From: Musa acuminata AAA Group
Taxonomy: Eukaryota > Streptophyta > Magnoliopsida > Zingiberales > Musaceae
Reading direction: 5' to 3'
Assembly: GCF_036884655.1 (NCBI RefSeq)
Contig: NC_088357.1
Span: 42,850,001 to 42,914,000 of the forward strand
DNA length: 64,000 nt
This document shows positions 11,812 to 24,350 of this stretch, piece by piece. How positions within the stretch are numbered: the stretch's first letter is position 1; every line of letters begins with the position of its first letter. Both the position numbers and the translations under genes were made by a program. The notes under the pieces were generated by a model, which was not told the origin of the DNA, ran no database searches, and saw only the letters and a program-made list of their open reading frames with translations.

Positions 11812-12799
11812 ATGACTGAGGTAGAGAAAGGTACCAGATAGCTGTCACCGCTTGGTTTGGTGTGACCTAGCTGACGCGTGATCTTTCGGGAAGGGCATTG
11901 GTCTGGTGCTTGATTTTGCAGATCCGGTGGTAGGTGTTTCGCAGGCGTCTTCTTATAAATCTTTTAGTGTCATTGGTGTTTAGATTGGAATGTAGTTAGC
12001 AGAATGCTTGAGTTATGCTAATGCATGCGGTCACTCATCTCTTCTTTATGCCTTTCATTTTGCGTAGTTGTCTTTGATTTAATTCCTATTTAAATTGTCA
12101 TTCAATCTAACCCCAATGCTCAAAGTGTTCTTTTTGTGTGTAGATGCAAGTGGTTAGTTCAATGTTCATGTTGAATCTTCTCAGGTGGTATCTATCCTTC
12201 ATGTTCTAGGCAGGGGAAGAACAGAAATTTCTTTTTAGTATGGAAGCTGGCTGTTTTGATTTGTCTGTCAATACCAATTTTTCGGAATACATTCCGAAAT
12301 ATGAGGAATGAATGGGGGAAATGAAGTAAAGTTGATCAAATTAATGTGACTGAGAAGCATATTCTGATGCTTGAGATGTAGTCCATATTTTGATAATTGA
12401 ATGCCCAGCTACGTAACTATTTTAAAGAAATAATTTAAGATCCATAGGTACCGACCAATGTACTATTCAGTGTACTTCTTTCATGTATAGATCACAACAC
12501 AAAGATGATAAGGATTGTGTTTGGCGGTGTTGCTTGGTAAAAAGCTCCATTGGAAGCATTATCTTTTTGGAGGGTAACTTCACCTATGTTGTAAGATCAT
12601 TTGTTGCTTTTCATGTTTTGGTGAAACAGTTGCTGCATCTTTGAAGGACACTGGGAAGTCCATTGTCGGACAATTGGGATTGAAGGAATGGAAACCTCTA
12701 TATCATTATGTTTTGACACTTGTAGGTTTATCTCTAATTCTGTATAGAGCAATCAGCGATTTCAAAATGTATATTTGCATAGAGAAATGCATACAGTAA
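11812..12799 (+). CDS. candidate two-exon short ORF downstream of the miR162 hairpin (62 aa)
   Basis: Hypothetical model. ATG at 11812 begins MTEVEK and reaches a good donor (AAAG/GTACC) at 11830. An acceptor (GAAACAG) at 12629 opens a frame that continues for 55 further codons to TAA at 12797-12799. The joined product has a charged N-terminal half with LKDTGKSIVGQLGLKEWK and a hydrophobic segment at about residues 33-49, like a single-pass membrane microprotein. I do not recognise a family. Another donor inside exon 2 (after 12721) is possible, so the C-terminus is uncertain. The alternative is that this is non-coding sequence of the miR162 primary transcript, spliced or not. Confidence 0.3.
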
Positions 12800-15780
12800 C
12801 TGCACTTTTAATATAAGAGCATAAGATAATAATCTTATATTTCTTTCTGTACTATATGTGCTGAAATATAATGGTGCTCATGAACATAGAGGCCCATGGT
12901 TGGTGGTTTATGGTGCATGAATCTTTGCATTAGCTGATGTTGATATATATAAAACTTAATCACATGCTTGTAACTTATTTACCTGCGCATAACATGTACA
13001 GTTGGAAATGGTTACTTGACAGTCATTATTTTAGATTGAATTCTTGTCACAAAAATTGGAAACTGTTTGCTTTTGTAAACTGGGATTCCATGCATCTAGG
13101 ACATCGAACATAGTTGTGCTGAGCTTGTGCCGGCCTGTGACTTTTTGTAAGACAGAACAGTATCCTTGATGAATTGTATGTACATGATGCATGCAAGCAA
13201 TCAATATTCCAGAGATATACTGACATTTGTGTAATCCCACTTAAGTTTCGTTAATTAGGCCCGGGAAGCACCCATATGCAACTGAAAGTATGTAGTCCAT
13301 ATATCAGTTGAGGTTAGACAGACACAATCAGAAACTGATATGTGGATTTAAACATGGTGATGGCAAGTGATATCAAACCATCTCCTATTTTTATCTCTTA
13401 TGTTCTTTCCTAGCTAGCTATACTTGACCTTGACACTAGTACACCTTGGTACTTTTTAAATATGTATTTTTTGGTTAACTGGTACATTATGATAGGTGTT
13501 TGAAACACGAAAACAGTTAATTGTAGTGTTTATAGGTAAAACGTCATGCTATTGCCATGTCTACAGTTAGATGCAAAAGTCTCCTCTTCGTTTTCCCTTT
13601 CTCTTCCTGTATACTATTATGAGATGGGACATTACAGCATGTTGTTGTTGTTGTTTCATACTTTTATAAGTCTTGATGATTATTCTTGTGGTATAATCCT
13701 TCATTTATCTTTAGAACGACACGTAGAACAGAGCCTGACTAATTATACGGGTGGTCCTGTTCTTTTACATTGTTATTAGTGCTTTAAATCGTGAATACTT
13801 TATAATTGAGAACAATTATTCATTCTTGGCTCCTCTAGCAGTTGATAGTAGATCATGGCCTTTTCGGTATTTGGTGTTTGTTATGAAGGAGTTCACTCGA
13901 ACTCTATAGAAACTATACTCTGTTGTTAGTGTTGGAATAAGTTTGTGAGATATTCCATATGAAAAAAACTTTTCTTGCTTCAAACTGAACCTTTTGGTGC
14001 AAATTTAGGATTTAGCTCGAGCTGTCATATTTGAACAAAGAGCAGCTGAATCTTTTGTTTGATTTGCTGTTTGGGTTTTCTACAAACCACTAGATTTTGG
14101 AGTTAAAATGCTGAAAGAAGATCTCATTTTTTGGTTCTTTTTATACTTGGGGCCATGTAGAATTTGAATTTGAAGGGTGCAGTTGTATTTCTTTCAATCA
14201 TTGAGATCAACGAGAAAATTAAGTTCCACAATCTGCAACTTTCTCTTCCTCACCCAATAAGTTACCAAGGGATTCTTCCTTTGGCACCATGCCTAGTGGT
14301 TAAGATGCAGCAGTCAAAAAATCTACTGCTGCTCGAGATAACTTAAGCTAAGACTTTCTATTAGCTCAATCGACAAATTTGCAAAGATAATTATGCTAGG
14401 AGATGATTTTGTAATGCTGTGTATGTCACCCACCTATATCAGGCTAACTTCTATGGATGAATCATTGGCTTTCTGCAAGTGGCATTTTTCTGTTTGAACT
14501 CATACTCATTCTAATTTCATGCCAGTACTGTAGCAACCATGTTTTGCTGAACAAAATTTCAATTCTGGAACACTCAGAAAAGTAAACAATTAGTCAACAT
14601 CAAGTAAGTATATTGGAGGGGCATCTGATATTCTTAGAAGATTCATTCTCTGTTTATATAATGGTCAGGTTATTGTTTACCCTTTTCTCTGTTATGGAAT
14701 TATCATAATTTCAGTATGAATCGAAGATGCAAAGCTATATGACAGTTTATACTGCAGATCTCTCTAATGAAGCTTTATGTTTGTTGTGTTCAATACAGTG
14801 TAAAAAGAGCACCTTGCAAAAGAGTTCCCAACTTGTTAGGTACAAGGAATCCGGTTCCCAATTATAGTTCCTGGCATGGCTTTCTAGGGTTAACAGGTTC
14901 CTTGCCTTGGCTGCTGATAGCTGCTTTTCTCTTTCTCTTCCTTTTTCTTTCTGTTTGGAAGGATTCTTCTGCAGCTACCATTTCCCTGTCAGCATTTATG
15001 TTGATGTTTGAGTTACACAGATACACCACATCTAAGACCAATGTTGATGGTTGATGCAGCTTAATGATTCCTGTTGGATTCTGTATTATCGGGATTATGG
15101 ACTTTCTAACAAGTATCATTGATCAATCACACTGTATAACAGTATGATCCAATCTTGAAGCTGCAACATAAGAACATTCCACATATAACAGTATGGTATG
15201 AGGTCTGGAGCAACACTGATATATCTCTTACTTTTTATTTGCAGGAATTCATGTGTCAAAAGATCAAGTCCGTTTGATGAACAATAGCGGCATGAGATCG
15301 AAACTGACAACCTATGGTCGATCAATAAAGAGTTTCTACTTGTTCTCAGAGTTCAGATGATCTCTTCATGATCTTGGTGTTGGTTTAACTTGCTGAATTC
15401 CAACCTATGAACAATCCCGAAAGAAGTCTTACAAAACTCAAGATGGTATATTTTCACCGTATAGGAGGAAAGAATTCTTTGGAAAGGAAAAGAATAGAGA
15501 GAAAAAAAAAAGAATCACAATCTTGATAGCCTGTCTTTTGCAATATCCAAAGCAAAAAAAATAAAGGCCTCATAACAAATTTTAATTATGATTATTATTT
15601 TTTAAAGATAAGTAATAAAAATAAGATTTGAATTTAGGATCTTACGATATATTATCAAAATTATTATTATTATTATTAATTATGATCCGTCTTTAAAACT
15701 AACTTTTGGTTATTAAGAAAAGAAAAAAAAAGAAAAGAAAAGGGAAATTAAGTCAGAAGCCCACTTGTTGAAGTAGAAGT
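12800..15780. other. transcribed-looking or intergenic region, no supported ORF
   Basis: T-rich sequence resembling intron and 3' flank, lying between MIR162 and the next gene. An acceptor-like 'tttgcag' at about 15238-15244 could lead a final non-coding exon of the miR162 transcript. Short frames such as 14767-15054 lack support. A degenerate (TTA) run lies near 15661-15678. Confidence 0.4.
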
Positions 15781-15831
15781 GGTTTGGGTGCGAAACGAGT
15801 GGCCCTTCCCTCACTCTCTGTTTGCTTAAAA

Positions 15832-18800
15832 ATGGCTTTTGTAAGCCAGGGTCGCCACCGCCTTCCTCTTCCCCTTCCCCTGGCGTACAAACCCTACCGA
15901 CCCTCCTCTCCCTCGCCCCAGTTCTGCCGTAATCGCGTCCCTCTTTCCCCTCTCAAACCTTTCAAGAATATCTGGACGGTCCATGAATCATTTTCCCTCT
16001 CCCAATTCGCGATTCCTGTTCTCCGTTTCCGCCCTAGGATTTCGGTCGGCGACGCTGAGGAGTGCGACCATCGAGAACTGGGAGATGGGGGCGGGATTTT
16101 GTTGGGTTCCGAGGATCTGGGGGATGAGAGCCAAGTGTTCAAGAAGACCCTGCGGCTGGTGGAGTGCGCCATGTTCGCGTCCGTCGCTGGCCTCGCCTAC
16201 GTCTTGAGCAACTCTCTTGCTATCGAGGTCAGCTTGATTTGATGTTATAGAACCGTCGTTGGTTTGTCAATGGTAATTCTTTTCCTTGAATTTAGCTTTT
16301 CCGGTGTCTTTTGATTTAGGTGGGAAAGTTGCTATCTTTGTTAGTTATATGTAAACAAGTCATATTATGAGACAAAAAGATCAGAAGTGACAATATTTGT
16401 CTTCCACTTTACATTGAAATATGTGAAAAGAGTCTGACCATGTATTACCAGTTTATGCACAAAATTTTTGAGTAACAAAATGAGAAATAGTGAATTGTGA
16501 CATACTGTGATGGATGCACCTGCCATTTGAAAGATCTTTATAGCATTTTAATGCCTGCTTCTGCACATTTTCTGCCTTTGCATCTTGGTTTTTTGTTTTG
16601 GGGTTGGCTGGTGGGTTGGTATTCTACTGTTACAATATTTCTGTTTGGTCCAGATTAAGCTGATTTTGGTGCTTGCCATCTTCATTTCCTGCTACTTGTA
16701 ACTTCAAAGTCCACCATTGCTACATTTGATATGCTTAAGCATTACAATCTGGAGGCCTTTTCTTTTAGCTTTTGCATGTCATATCATAATTTCATCTTTA
16801 CTCTATTGCTATTGGTGCCCTCTAACCTTTTGACCATGATATTAGAAGATTGTTTATGTACATGAACACACTCGAATTCACGTGTAAACAAAGTTTTAGA
16901 AGTTGAGCTGTTCAGGGGAAACATTTAACTCTATAGACATTGTTTCCTGCAGAATTACTTCAGTTGTTTCTTTTCCTTGCCTATAGTGATCTCTTCAATG
17001 AGATGGGGAGTAGCAGCCGGCAGAAAGACCATGGTACGTCTCTAGGCTCTTTACCTGTAATGTAGTACTTGTTATGATTGTAGCTTTTGTATTGAGTTCT
17101 TTTTTAAGAGCCTTCTTTTATTCTTTTAACAGGTGGCTACAACTATGCTATTGCTTACTCTATCAGGTCCAGTTAAAGCATCTACGTACATGGTAACTAT
17201 TTTTTAGATTCTTATATTATAATAATTTCCTGCATTTTCCCTTTCCTTTAGTTCTAAAACTAGTGAACTTTAATCCATCTTGTCCTCTCTATAACGTTAT
17301 TAACTAAAGACTTGTATCTTCATGTATATTAGTGGCTTGTTGAGTCTATTGCATTCCCTCATTTATTGTGGAATGAAAGCTATTTAAGTACTGCTCAGTT
17401 AAAGCTATATTATAATCATGGAATCCAAAAAAGTTCTCAGAAAGGGTGATCTAACAAGGTGTTACAGCATAGTTTCAGTTAACCCATAAAGCTACTTTCT
17501 GTAGCTGTTTCTGTGTGAAATAACCAACAAATATATCTTCTTAAGGTTTATTTTTGGATCTTTGCATTCTATTTAGCTTCTTATGTGAAATCAATAAGAT
17601 GTGCTTTGTGTCTCACTTCTCTCTCTCTCGGAAAGAAACCTACATCCTTGATTTAACTCGGTCTGCTTCTGATAAGTTTGGCAGTTCAAGATTTGTTGTG
17701 CACTTGAATATCATTAACAATCTTTCGTTCTTCTATATTTTCTTTTTAGACTTGTTTTGGTTGAATCTGAGCACAAATATAATCAGTTGATTGGACAGAA
17801 TTCTGGAACCTTTTGCATAGATTTGCTGATGGGTTGTTCTTCTCAGTTGTCTTTTTCACTATTGAGCTCCTTCCTCATAATAGTGAATGAATCATGACTT
17901 GGTGTTGGTCTTCTATTTCTAGATTTAGGATCAGTTGACCATAGATGTGAAAGCTGTAAATTAGACTGTCTACTATGGTAGAATATGGAAAAGATGGAAG
18001 TTGCTAACTATGTTGACCTAAGGCTAGTGTTCATTGTGGAATAAAAATGAACTAATAATACAGGTTCTTCTGTGGACCCTCTTATGCAATTTATATTCTG
18101 GATCAGTAACTATAATGTAGCTGCAACTAACCAAGTATGATAATGGTCTGCACACTGGAAATGACGATGGAGGCTTAACTTTGTTTATTGCAAAAAAGAA
18201 TATTAAGTTTGAGTCATATATATGCTTTTTCATATGAGACTATATTGAATATGAACAAGCGGCAATTGAAATCGAAGGCTTCCCTGCCAGGGATTGCTGA
18301 TAAGTTTCTTTTTTTGTTTTGTTTTTTGAAGCACCTGTTTATTGGGTTTCAATACGAGAATGTCTAGTCAAAGTGTTAAAAGGACTAAATAGTTATGTCA
18401 GAGATGCAGCTCCAATTTAAAGTACTAACTTGCACACGAACACCTATTAATTTTTGCTTCATCAAATTGGAATATTTCATAACAGTGTTAACACATCTAA
18501 ACAAACACCTATCGGCTTTTGCATCTGCAGCATGAGGATCCATTCTTGTGTTTATTCAATTTTTTCTTTATTCTATCCAAAAATTGTTGTTTTTAGTATT
18601 TATGCACATCCTTTTCTGCCTGCAGCTTATGCATGGAGTAGTTGGTCTAGCTATCGGCACTCTGTGGAGGTATGACACCATGCAAATATATTATTTAGTA
18701 TTCTGTAGATATATCCTCTGCTACACTTAATCTCTCAAAAACATCATTCTATTTCATGTGTAACTGCATCATATTATTTTGATATTCTTGCAGACTTCGT

Positions 18801-19427
18801 TTTAATTGGGTTACTTCGATTGCTCTTTGCACACTTGTACGGCCTGCTAAACCTACTTTATTCTATTAGGTCAATGTTCCTGTAGAAAATCCAATGACTT
18901 TTAACAGATAGCATGTCTAAAACTGGATGCCAATTGGCAGGTTCGTGCACTGGGGGCTGTTGGATATGTCTTGTTATCGTCATTCTTAATTAGAGAAAAC
19001 ATACTTGCCCTGGTACTACTAAACACGAGACTCTGGCTCTAGTTTAAAAACTTTGATACTTTCAAAGCGAAAAAGAAAGGCTAACTTCTGTGCTTCTGCA
19101 GATCACAATCAACATTCATGCTTCGCTAACATATATACTCACGGCTATGGGAGTGAATACAATCCCATCGATGAATGCCATATATTTAATCTTTGGTAGC
19201 TTGGTGAGGTTCCAAAACTCTTGGTATCCGCAGCGACAACTAGTTTTTCGAGATGTTCATGCACGGAATCATCATTAATGTTCATCCTCTCACTTGTCTT
19301 GTAACAGCTCCTCCTGAACTGTGGATTCTTTGTTCTCTTGCTGCACATTCTATATGCAATATTTCTTGCCAAGCTGGGACTAAAGGCTTCTTTGACACTT
19401 CCAGCATGGTTGGAGAATGCAATCTAA
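15832..19427 (+). CDS. plastid-targeted multi-pass membrane protein (DUF2232/YybS-like)
   Basis: Eight exons: 15832-16227, 16953-17033, 17133-17192, 18626-18669, 18794-18836, 18941-19012, 19102-19203, 19308-19427; 305 residues, stop TAA at 19425. All joins are GT-AG and keep frame. The first about 90 residues are rich in Ser/Pro/Arg and poor in acids, like a chloroplast transit peptide; the ATG at 15832 follows a stop-free leader and gives MAFVSQG. After that come several hydrophobic segments (around residues 115-132, 133-147, 160-178, 185-200 and the last 60). Motifs such as SLPIVISSMRWGVAAGRKT, SGPVKA, INIHASLTYILTAMGV match a conserved plant/cyanobacterial family of predicted membrane proteins annotated DUF2232; its biochemical role is not established. 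Assignment to DUF2232 is from memory of the family and should be checked. Confidence 0.82.
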
Positions 19428-20230
19428 CAGCTGCAGACAACTCTAGTGGCTACATTATATGTGTCCACAATATCCTTGTATAATTCATTCTTCAATGTAA
19501 CACATTCTCATTGCCATACTTGATTAGTACAGGTAGAAGACAAAATCTTAAATGCCACACTGGTAGTCACTGTTTTGGGTTAAATTCTAAAGCACCATGT
19601 AAAGGAGGGTGTGCTAAATGCTGCCCTCACTGTTCTGTCAACTCTTGGAATCTACATGCATCAGGACGGCTGTTTCTTAGCCAGCATCAAACTCTAACCC
19701 GATCGATCAAGTGACCAAGGAGCAGCTTCTGTTAGATCTGTCTCACAGTATTGAGTACATAAAGAACTGAGACCGTAGCCAGATGATCATTCATGTGGCA
19801 CATTGCTGTCTCCTTTTCAGCCCCACTAAATGAATTAATTGACGAGATCATAAGGCAGTAACATGTACTTATAACGAGATCATAAGGAGCAATTGTCGTT
19901 GTTGTTATTATGATTGTCATCGCCAAACTATACAGAATCTGGTAAACCCACTAAACTATTCTCACTATCATACCCTAGGGATCATTAATATGACCTAATC
20001 CTTATTTAGCATGAAAAAAAAGAGAAAAACTTGGGTTGACTTGGGATGGGTTGACCTAATAGTTGACAATTTAAGAGTTGGTTGGCCATTATTGGGCCTC
20101 AGTTTGCGTTGGCAGGATTTAGAATAACCAAAAAAAGGAGCTACTTCCAATCATATAATATCGATTGTTTGACAAGAGAGAGTAGGGGGTTTAATTATAG
20201 ATTACCCCGGGTTATGAAATCCATATAATT
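19428..20230. other. 3' flank and spacer
   Basis: Downstream of the membrane-protein gene; likely 3' UTR to about 19700, then spacer. No gene supported. Confidence 0.4.
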
Positions 20231-21131
20231 ATGAAAATAAAATATCTAATTTTATTTATCCTAATTTCGTCAGTTTTATTAATGAAAACATAAAAACAAA
20301 AGGTAAAAAGATAATTTTAACACTCTGATCGGCGATGACGGATGACGAAATTGTTGAGGGTTACGAGTGATTATTGTGGATGAGAAGAATGACGACGAGA
20401 GATGAGGGCCACTTTACATCTGCGTCGATGTTGACGCCAATGTAGAGCCACGAAATTAACACTAAAGTAGATACAAAGCGACAAAAAAGTCACTCGGGTA
20501 GCTATTGTGAATGAGAAGAGTAGCAATGAGAGTTGAGAGTCGCTCTGCATCCGCGTTAACGTCGACGTAGTTGCTGAGCGGCTCGCTCTGCATCTGCATC
20601 GACATTAACATAGTTGTTGAGCAACGAAAGGGCTATCGTTGTAGATATCGAGTGGCCCTTTCATTACTCGGTAACTATGTTGATGCTGATGGAAACGTAG
20701 AGTGACAAAAAGGTCGCTTGACAATTGCATCGGCGTTGACGCATATGCAGAATGACCCTCATCTCTCATCATTGCTTTTATTTCATCCACAACAGTCATC
20801 CTGTACCTTTGTCGTTCTACATTTGCGTTAGCGTCGACGCAGTTGTCGAGCAATGAAATGATTGCCAATGTAAATGTAAAGCGATGAAATGACCATCGGC
20901 AATTGTGTTGGTGTCGACGCAGATGCAAAGTGGCCCTTATATTTCACCATTACTTCCTCATCCACAAAAGTCATCATAGCCTCCAGTGACGCTATCGTCC
21001 GTCACCATCGACATCCTCAGACATCACCAACTAAAACGTTAAAATTATCTCTTTGCTCTTTATTTTCATGTATTTATTAGTAAAACCAATGATATTAGGA
21101 TAAAATAATATAACTAGATATTTCACTTTCA
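20231..21131. mobile_element. fold-back (long terminal inverted repeat) non-autonomous DNA element, copy A
   Basis: The left part (about 20231-20440) and the reverse complement of the right part (about 20915-21131) match over roughly 200 bp, including the AT-rich ends (TTTATCCTAAT) and inner blocks such as GGGCCACTTT and CATCTGCGTCGA. The middle is itself made of inverted short GC-rich units. No transposase frame is present. This is the shape of a fold-back MITE; I could not fix a target-site duplication, and the superfamily is unknown. A related smaller copy lies at about 23723-23960. Confidence 0.75.
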
Positions 21132-23300
21132 AGAGAGAATAATATTTGCTTTAATAATGATTCATGCACCACTTATTATCATGAGGTAGATTGATTGGTT
21201 TTTTAGTTTGCGTGAGAGAATGAACGACATGGAAGACATGAAAGCTACCTATGAGCCCTACCCCAAAGAATTGTTAGAATTGTTAGGAGATGGTCGGTTC
21301 TCAAGGATTTCAGTGAACTCAAGAAAGTTTACAAGAGGCAAGTGAGCTCTTTAAAATAAAATTATTATTATTATTATTATTTCTTTCTTTTAATTTTTAT
21401 ATGAGTTTTGTTATTCTTTATGATAGATGAGGATAAATAAAGATCTTTTTTACAACATTTTGTTAAGATAACGTTACATAGTCGTCAACGCCTTTTACAC
21501 CATACATGATTCTTCTATATACTATCATTGTATATTTTTGATACGTCGATAGATAGTTTACGTATTCGAAGAGGTATTTATTTTTTTATACTTTATTTTT
21601 TTTATATTTTGACTCAAAATTTTCTTTCGTAAATGATAATTATTTGTTTGATCCTTTATCTAATAAATAATTCGTCTCAATTTTCAAGTTTAAGCTAAGC
21701 CATTTAAGCCAACTTGCTCGTTATAACAACAAAACCATTTAAAATCTTGAGTTTGCATGCTATGTTTCGTCGAAATGCATAAAAACATTGGAAGTGTTAC
21801 TTAGAGTCCGACAATTAAGATTTGTGAAAGGAGATTATGGAAATCTTCATGCCTAGCTAGAAGATTTGAGAGTCTCAACTTGGAAGGAGCAATTGGAGGA
21901 TTTGTCTTTCAAACAGTTCCATCCAAAAGAGCATGGAGTTGTGTCTTTACACTTTCCACTATCCTTCAATAAACAGCCCCATCACTAGTCCTTGGATCTC
22001 TCAATTCATTGGGCCATAATGATGAATAACCCCTACTGACTTGTGGCAATTTTCTCTTCCCCAATCTTAAGACATAAACCATGAGTGTCATGGATTTAAT
22101 CCATGTTTAGTTTCTTCCTAGAATGAAGCTCAACAACACTTAACTACATCAATAAATAGATATCTGAATGCTGTAGATATTGTACTAACTTTTAGAGGTT
22201 GCAAGGACAGAACTCCATCCTCCTTTGGAATGCGAATTGTCTAATCTTACCAACTTAAAACTCAAATGAAGACTTTAAAAAAATATATATTAATTTTAAT
22301 ATAAGAAGCTTGTTTATCCTCGTAAGCATTTACGATTTCATTAAGAGTCTTATAGGCACTATCCTCGTTTCAATCTAACAAGCTTGTTTATCTTTGTAAG
22401 CTTTCTTGATTTCATTGAGAACCTTGCGACTAGAATAATCTCATGCTAATAATTCTTTATTGTAAGACTCAGTTTCACATTGTTTATGTTCCCGTAATTC
22501 TTAGGAAATACAATAGCATAAGTATTTATAAGCACATTTATTGGTGATCTCTACAGTGACCGAGCAATGATGCATGAATACTTTATTAATTATAACACAA
22601 TATCCATTAATTATTGGTCATCTCTGCCAACAAAGGAATCCACTCCATCACTTGAGGACAGTGAAGTCATAATGTTCATGACAATGTGTGATGGTTTTAT
22701 TTTTAGATGATTAATTATAATCATAATTGAAAGCAATGTGTGCAGTGCTTCCATGGGGATGCAAAAATTGTGCAGTCTCAACTTTGCAATGGAATGGAGT
22801 ATATGTTGTTCATGGAGTATTTGAAGTGCTTAAATATATAAATAATAATAATAATAATTAATAAGAGGATAACATCATTATTAATGGCTAATCAAATACA
22901 TTGTATTTGATCTTCTTTTGAGATAAGAATTTTCAGATTTGCTTGTCAGATAATATTCTATGGTTTTGATGATGATTCTTTCTCTTATTTTATATAAATA
23001 TATATTTTTTTTCTTCATAGTCAATCTAGTAAATAATAGTAGAATTATTGCTCTAGCAGCTACAAAGAGGTTTTCTACACCTGCACAAGAGATTCTCATG
23101 GAAGATTGATATGCTTGCTGACAAGAATCTAAAGAATAACTATGATCAAGCTGATGCTGAAGAGATGGTCTGCATGCTTGAATTATTCTAAAGAATAATT
23201 CAATTGATGCAGTTGGTAGTAGAAAATATTTCCCCAAACCTCAAGTCACCTTAAAACACCATAAACATCAGTTGGAAAAATCCACATTTTGGGAAGAACT
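21132..23300. other. AT-rich intergenic spacer
   Basis: No gene supported. Contains an approximately 74-bp diverged tandem duplication at 22306-22430 (both copies begin aagcttgtttatc) and a short (AAT) run near 22842-22860. Confidence 0.5.
22306..22430. repeat. short diverged tandem duplication
   Basis: Copies starting near 22306 and 22379 share aagcttgtttatc followed by gtaagc and a gatttcatt block, offset by about 73 bp. Confidence 0.6.
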
Positions 23301-23301
23301 A

Positions 23302-23496
23302 CTAAATCAAAGTTGCTATGATTGCATTAAGCAGCATCAAAAGTGACTCTTGATCATCTCCCTTCAGTACTGTTGCCATTAACAGTGCTAAGATGGACAA
23401 AGGGAAGGCCACCATGACAACTGAGGGTTGATTTGGATAAGGGTTCGCAGGAGGCCCTTTGATGGGGATTAGAACACTTGGATTTGACTCCATCAT
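23302..23496 (-). CDS. candidate 64-aa membrane microprotein
   Basis: An ATG-initiated frame (starts MMESNPSVLIPIKGPP) with a Pro/Asn-rich N-terminal third, a hydrophobic segment at about residues 28-43, a short charged turn (KGDDQE) and a second hydrophobic tail reaching the stop. Codon use is balanced, unlike the AT-rich spacer around it, and the layout resembles a helical-hairpin microprotein. No homologue is recognised and no promoter was identified, so this may be a chance ORF. Confidence 0.3.
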   Translation of the reverse strand: MMESNPSVLIPIKGPPANPYPNQPSVVMVAFPLSILALLMATVLKGDDQESLLMLLNAIIATLI

Positions 23497-23722
23497 GTCC
23501 TACCAATTCATGGATAAGTCAAAGCAAACTTTGATGGTGATTCTTCCTCTTGATTATGGATTCAAACAATAGGAAGGATGTTGGCTTTTAGTTCCACCAT
23601 CAAGAATCCAATGATACTAATGCCATTGACACCTTCGATAAATGGCTCGTTAAATTTACATTTAGATCCTATTTGCATTACGATCTTTATGTACTTATAA
23701 AATTTACATTAGGATTCTTATA

Positions 23723-23960
23723 GTTTTAAAAATAAAATAAATAAATTTTTTTATTGATAAAAAATATAAATAACACGTGTTGAATCGATGCAAAAATAAT
23801 AGAAATTTTTTTTAATATCCTTTCTTTTTTAGCTCATAAAACGTTAAAATTATATTTCTACAACTAAAATTAACAACATGTAATGTTACGTATTATGTTT
23901 TCATCAATGTAACTGATGATATTAGGATAAATAAATATTTTATTTTATTTTTAAAATTAA
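23723..23960. mobile_element. fold-back element, small relative (copy B)
   Basis: The right end (23838-23955) contains aaaacgttaaaatta and gatgatattaggataaa, matching the right terminal repeat of the element at 20231-21131. The left end (about 23723-23770) is an AT-rich inverted counterpart. Internal sequence is mostly missing. Boundaries are approximate. Confidence 0.55.
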
Positions 23961-24350
23961 TAAAAAAATTAATATAAAATTTTAAATAAAAAATTATGAT
24001 ATTAGTATAATCCAAAATACAAATATAACATGTAATTAACCATCATTGCATGTCTGTGGTCAACCCCACAGCACAAACAAGAATAGCCAACGGATTGACA
24101 TCCGAGTCCTACTCACACGTGACAGCACCGGGAAGCACGGCCAGCCACAAGATAAGGGAGCTGCCCCACTCACCCGCTAACATCCTCCCACGTGTCCATC
24201 CGCGGGATTCTCCTCTACCATCATCGCCCACCGACGAGAAGCGGAGACAAGCTTGTGGCAGGAGTACGCCCTGAGGAAGGACACCAAGTAGAAGAAGCAG
24301 AGAAGGTCTCTGGTGCTGCACAGACCGGCTCGAAGTTGTCGAATGACAAG

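Noticed and set aside
20605..21080. 107- and 63-codon frames inside the fold-back element
   Set aside because: They are produced by the inverted GC-rich units and show no transposase similarity.
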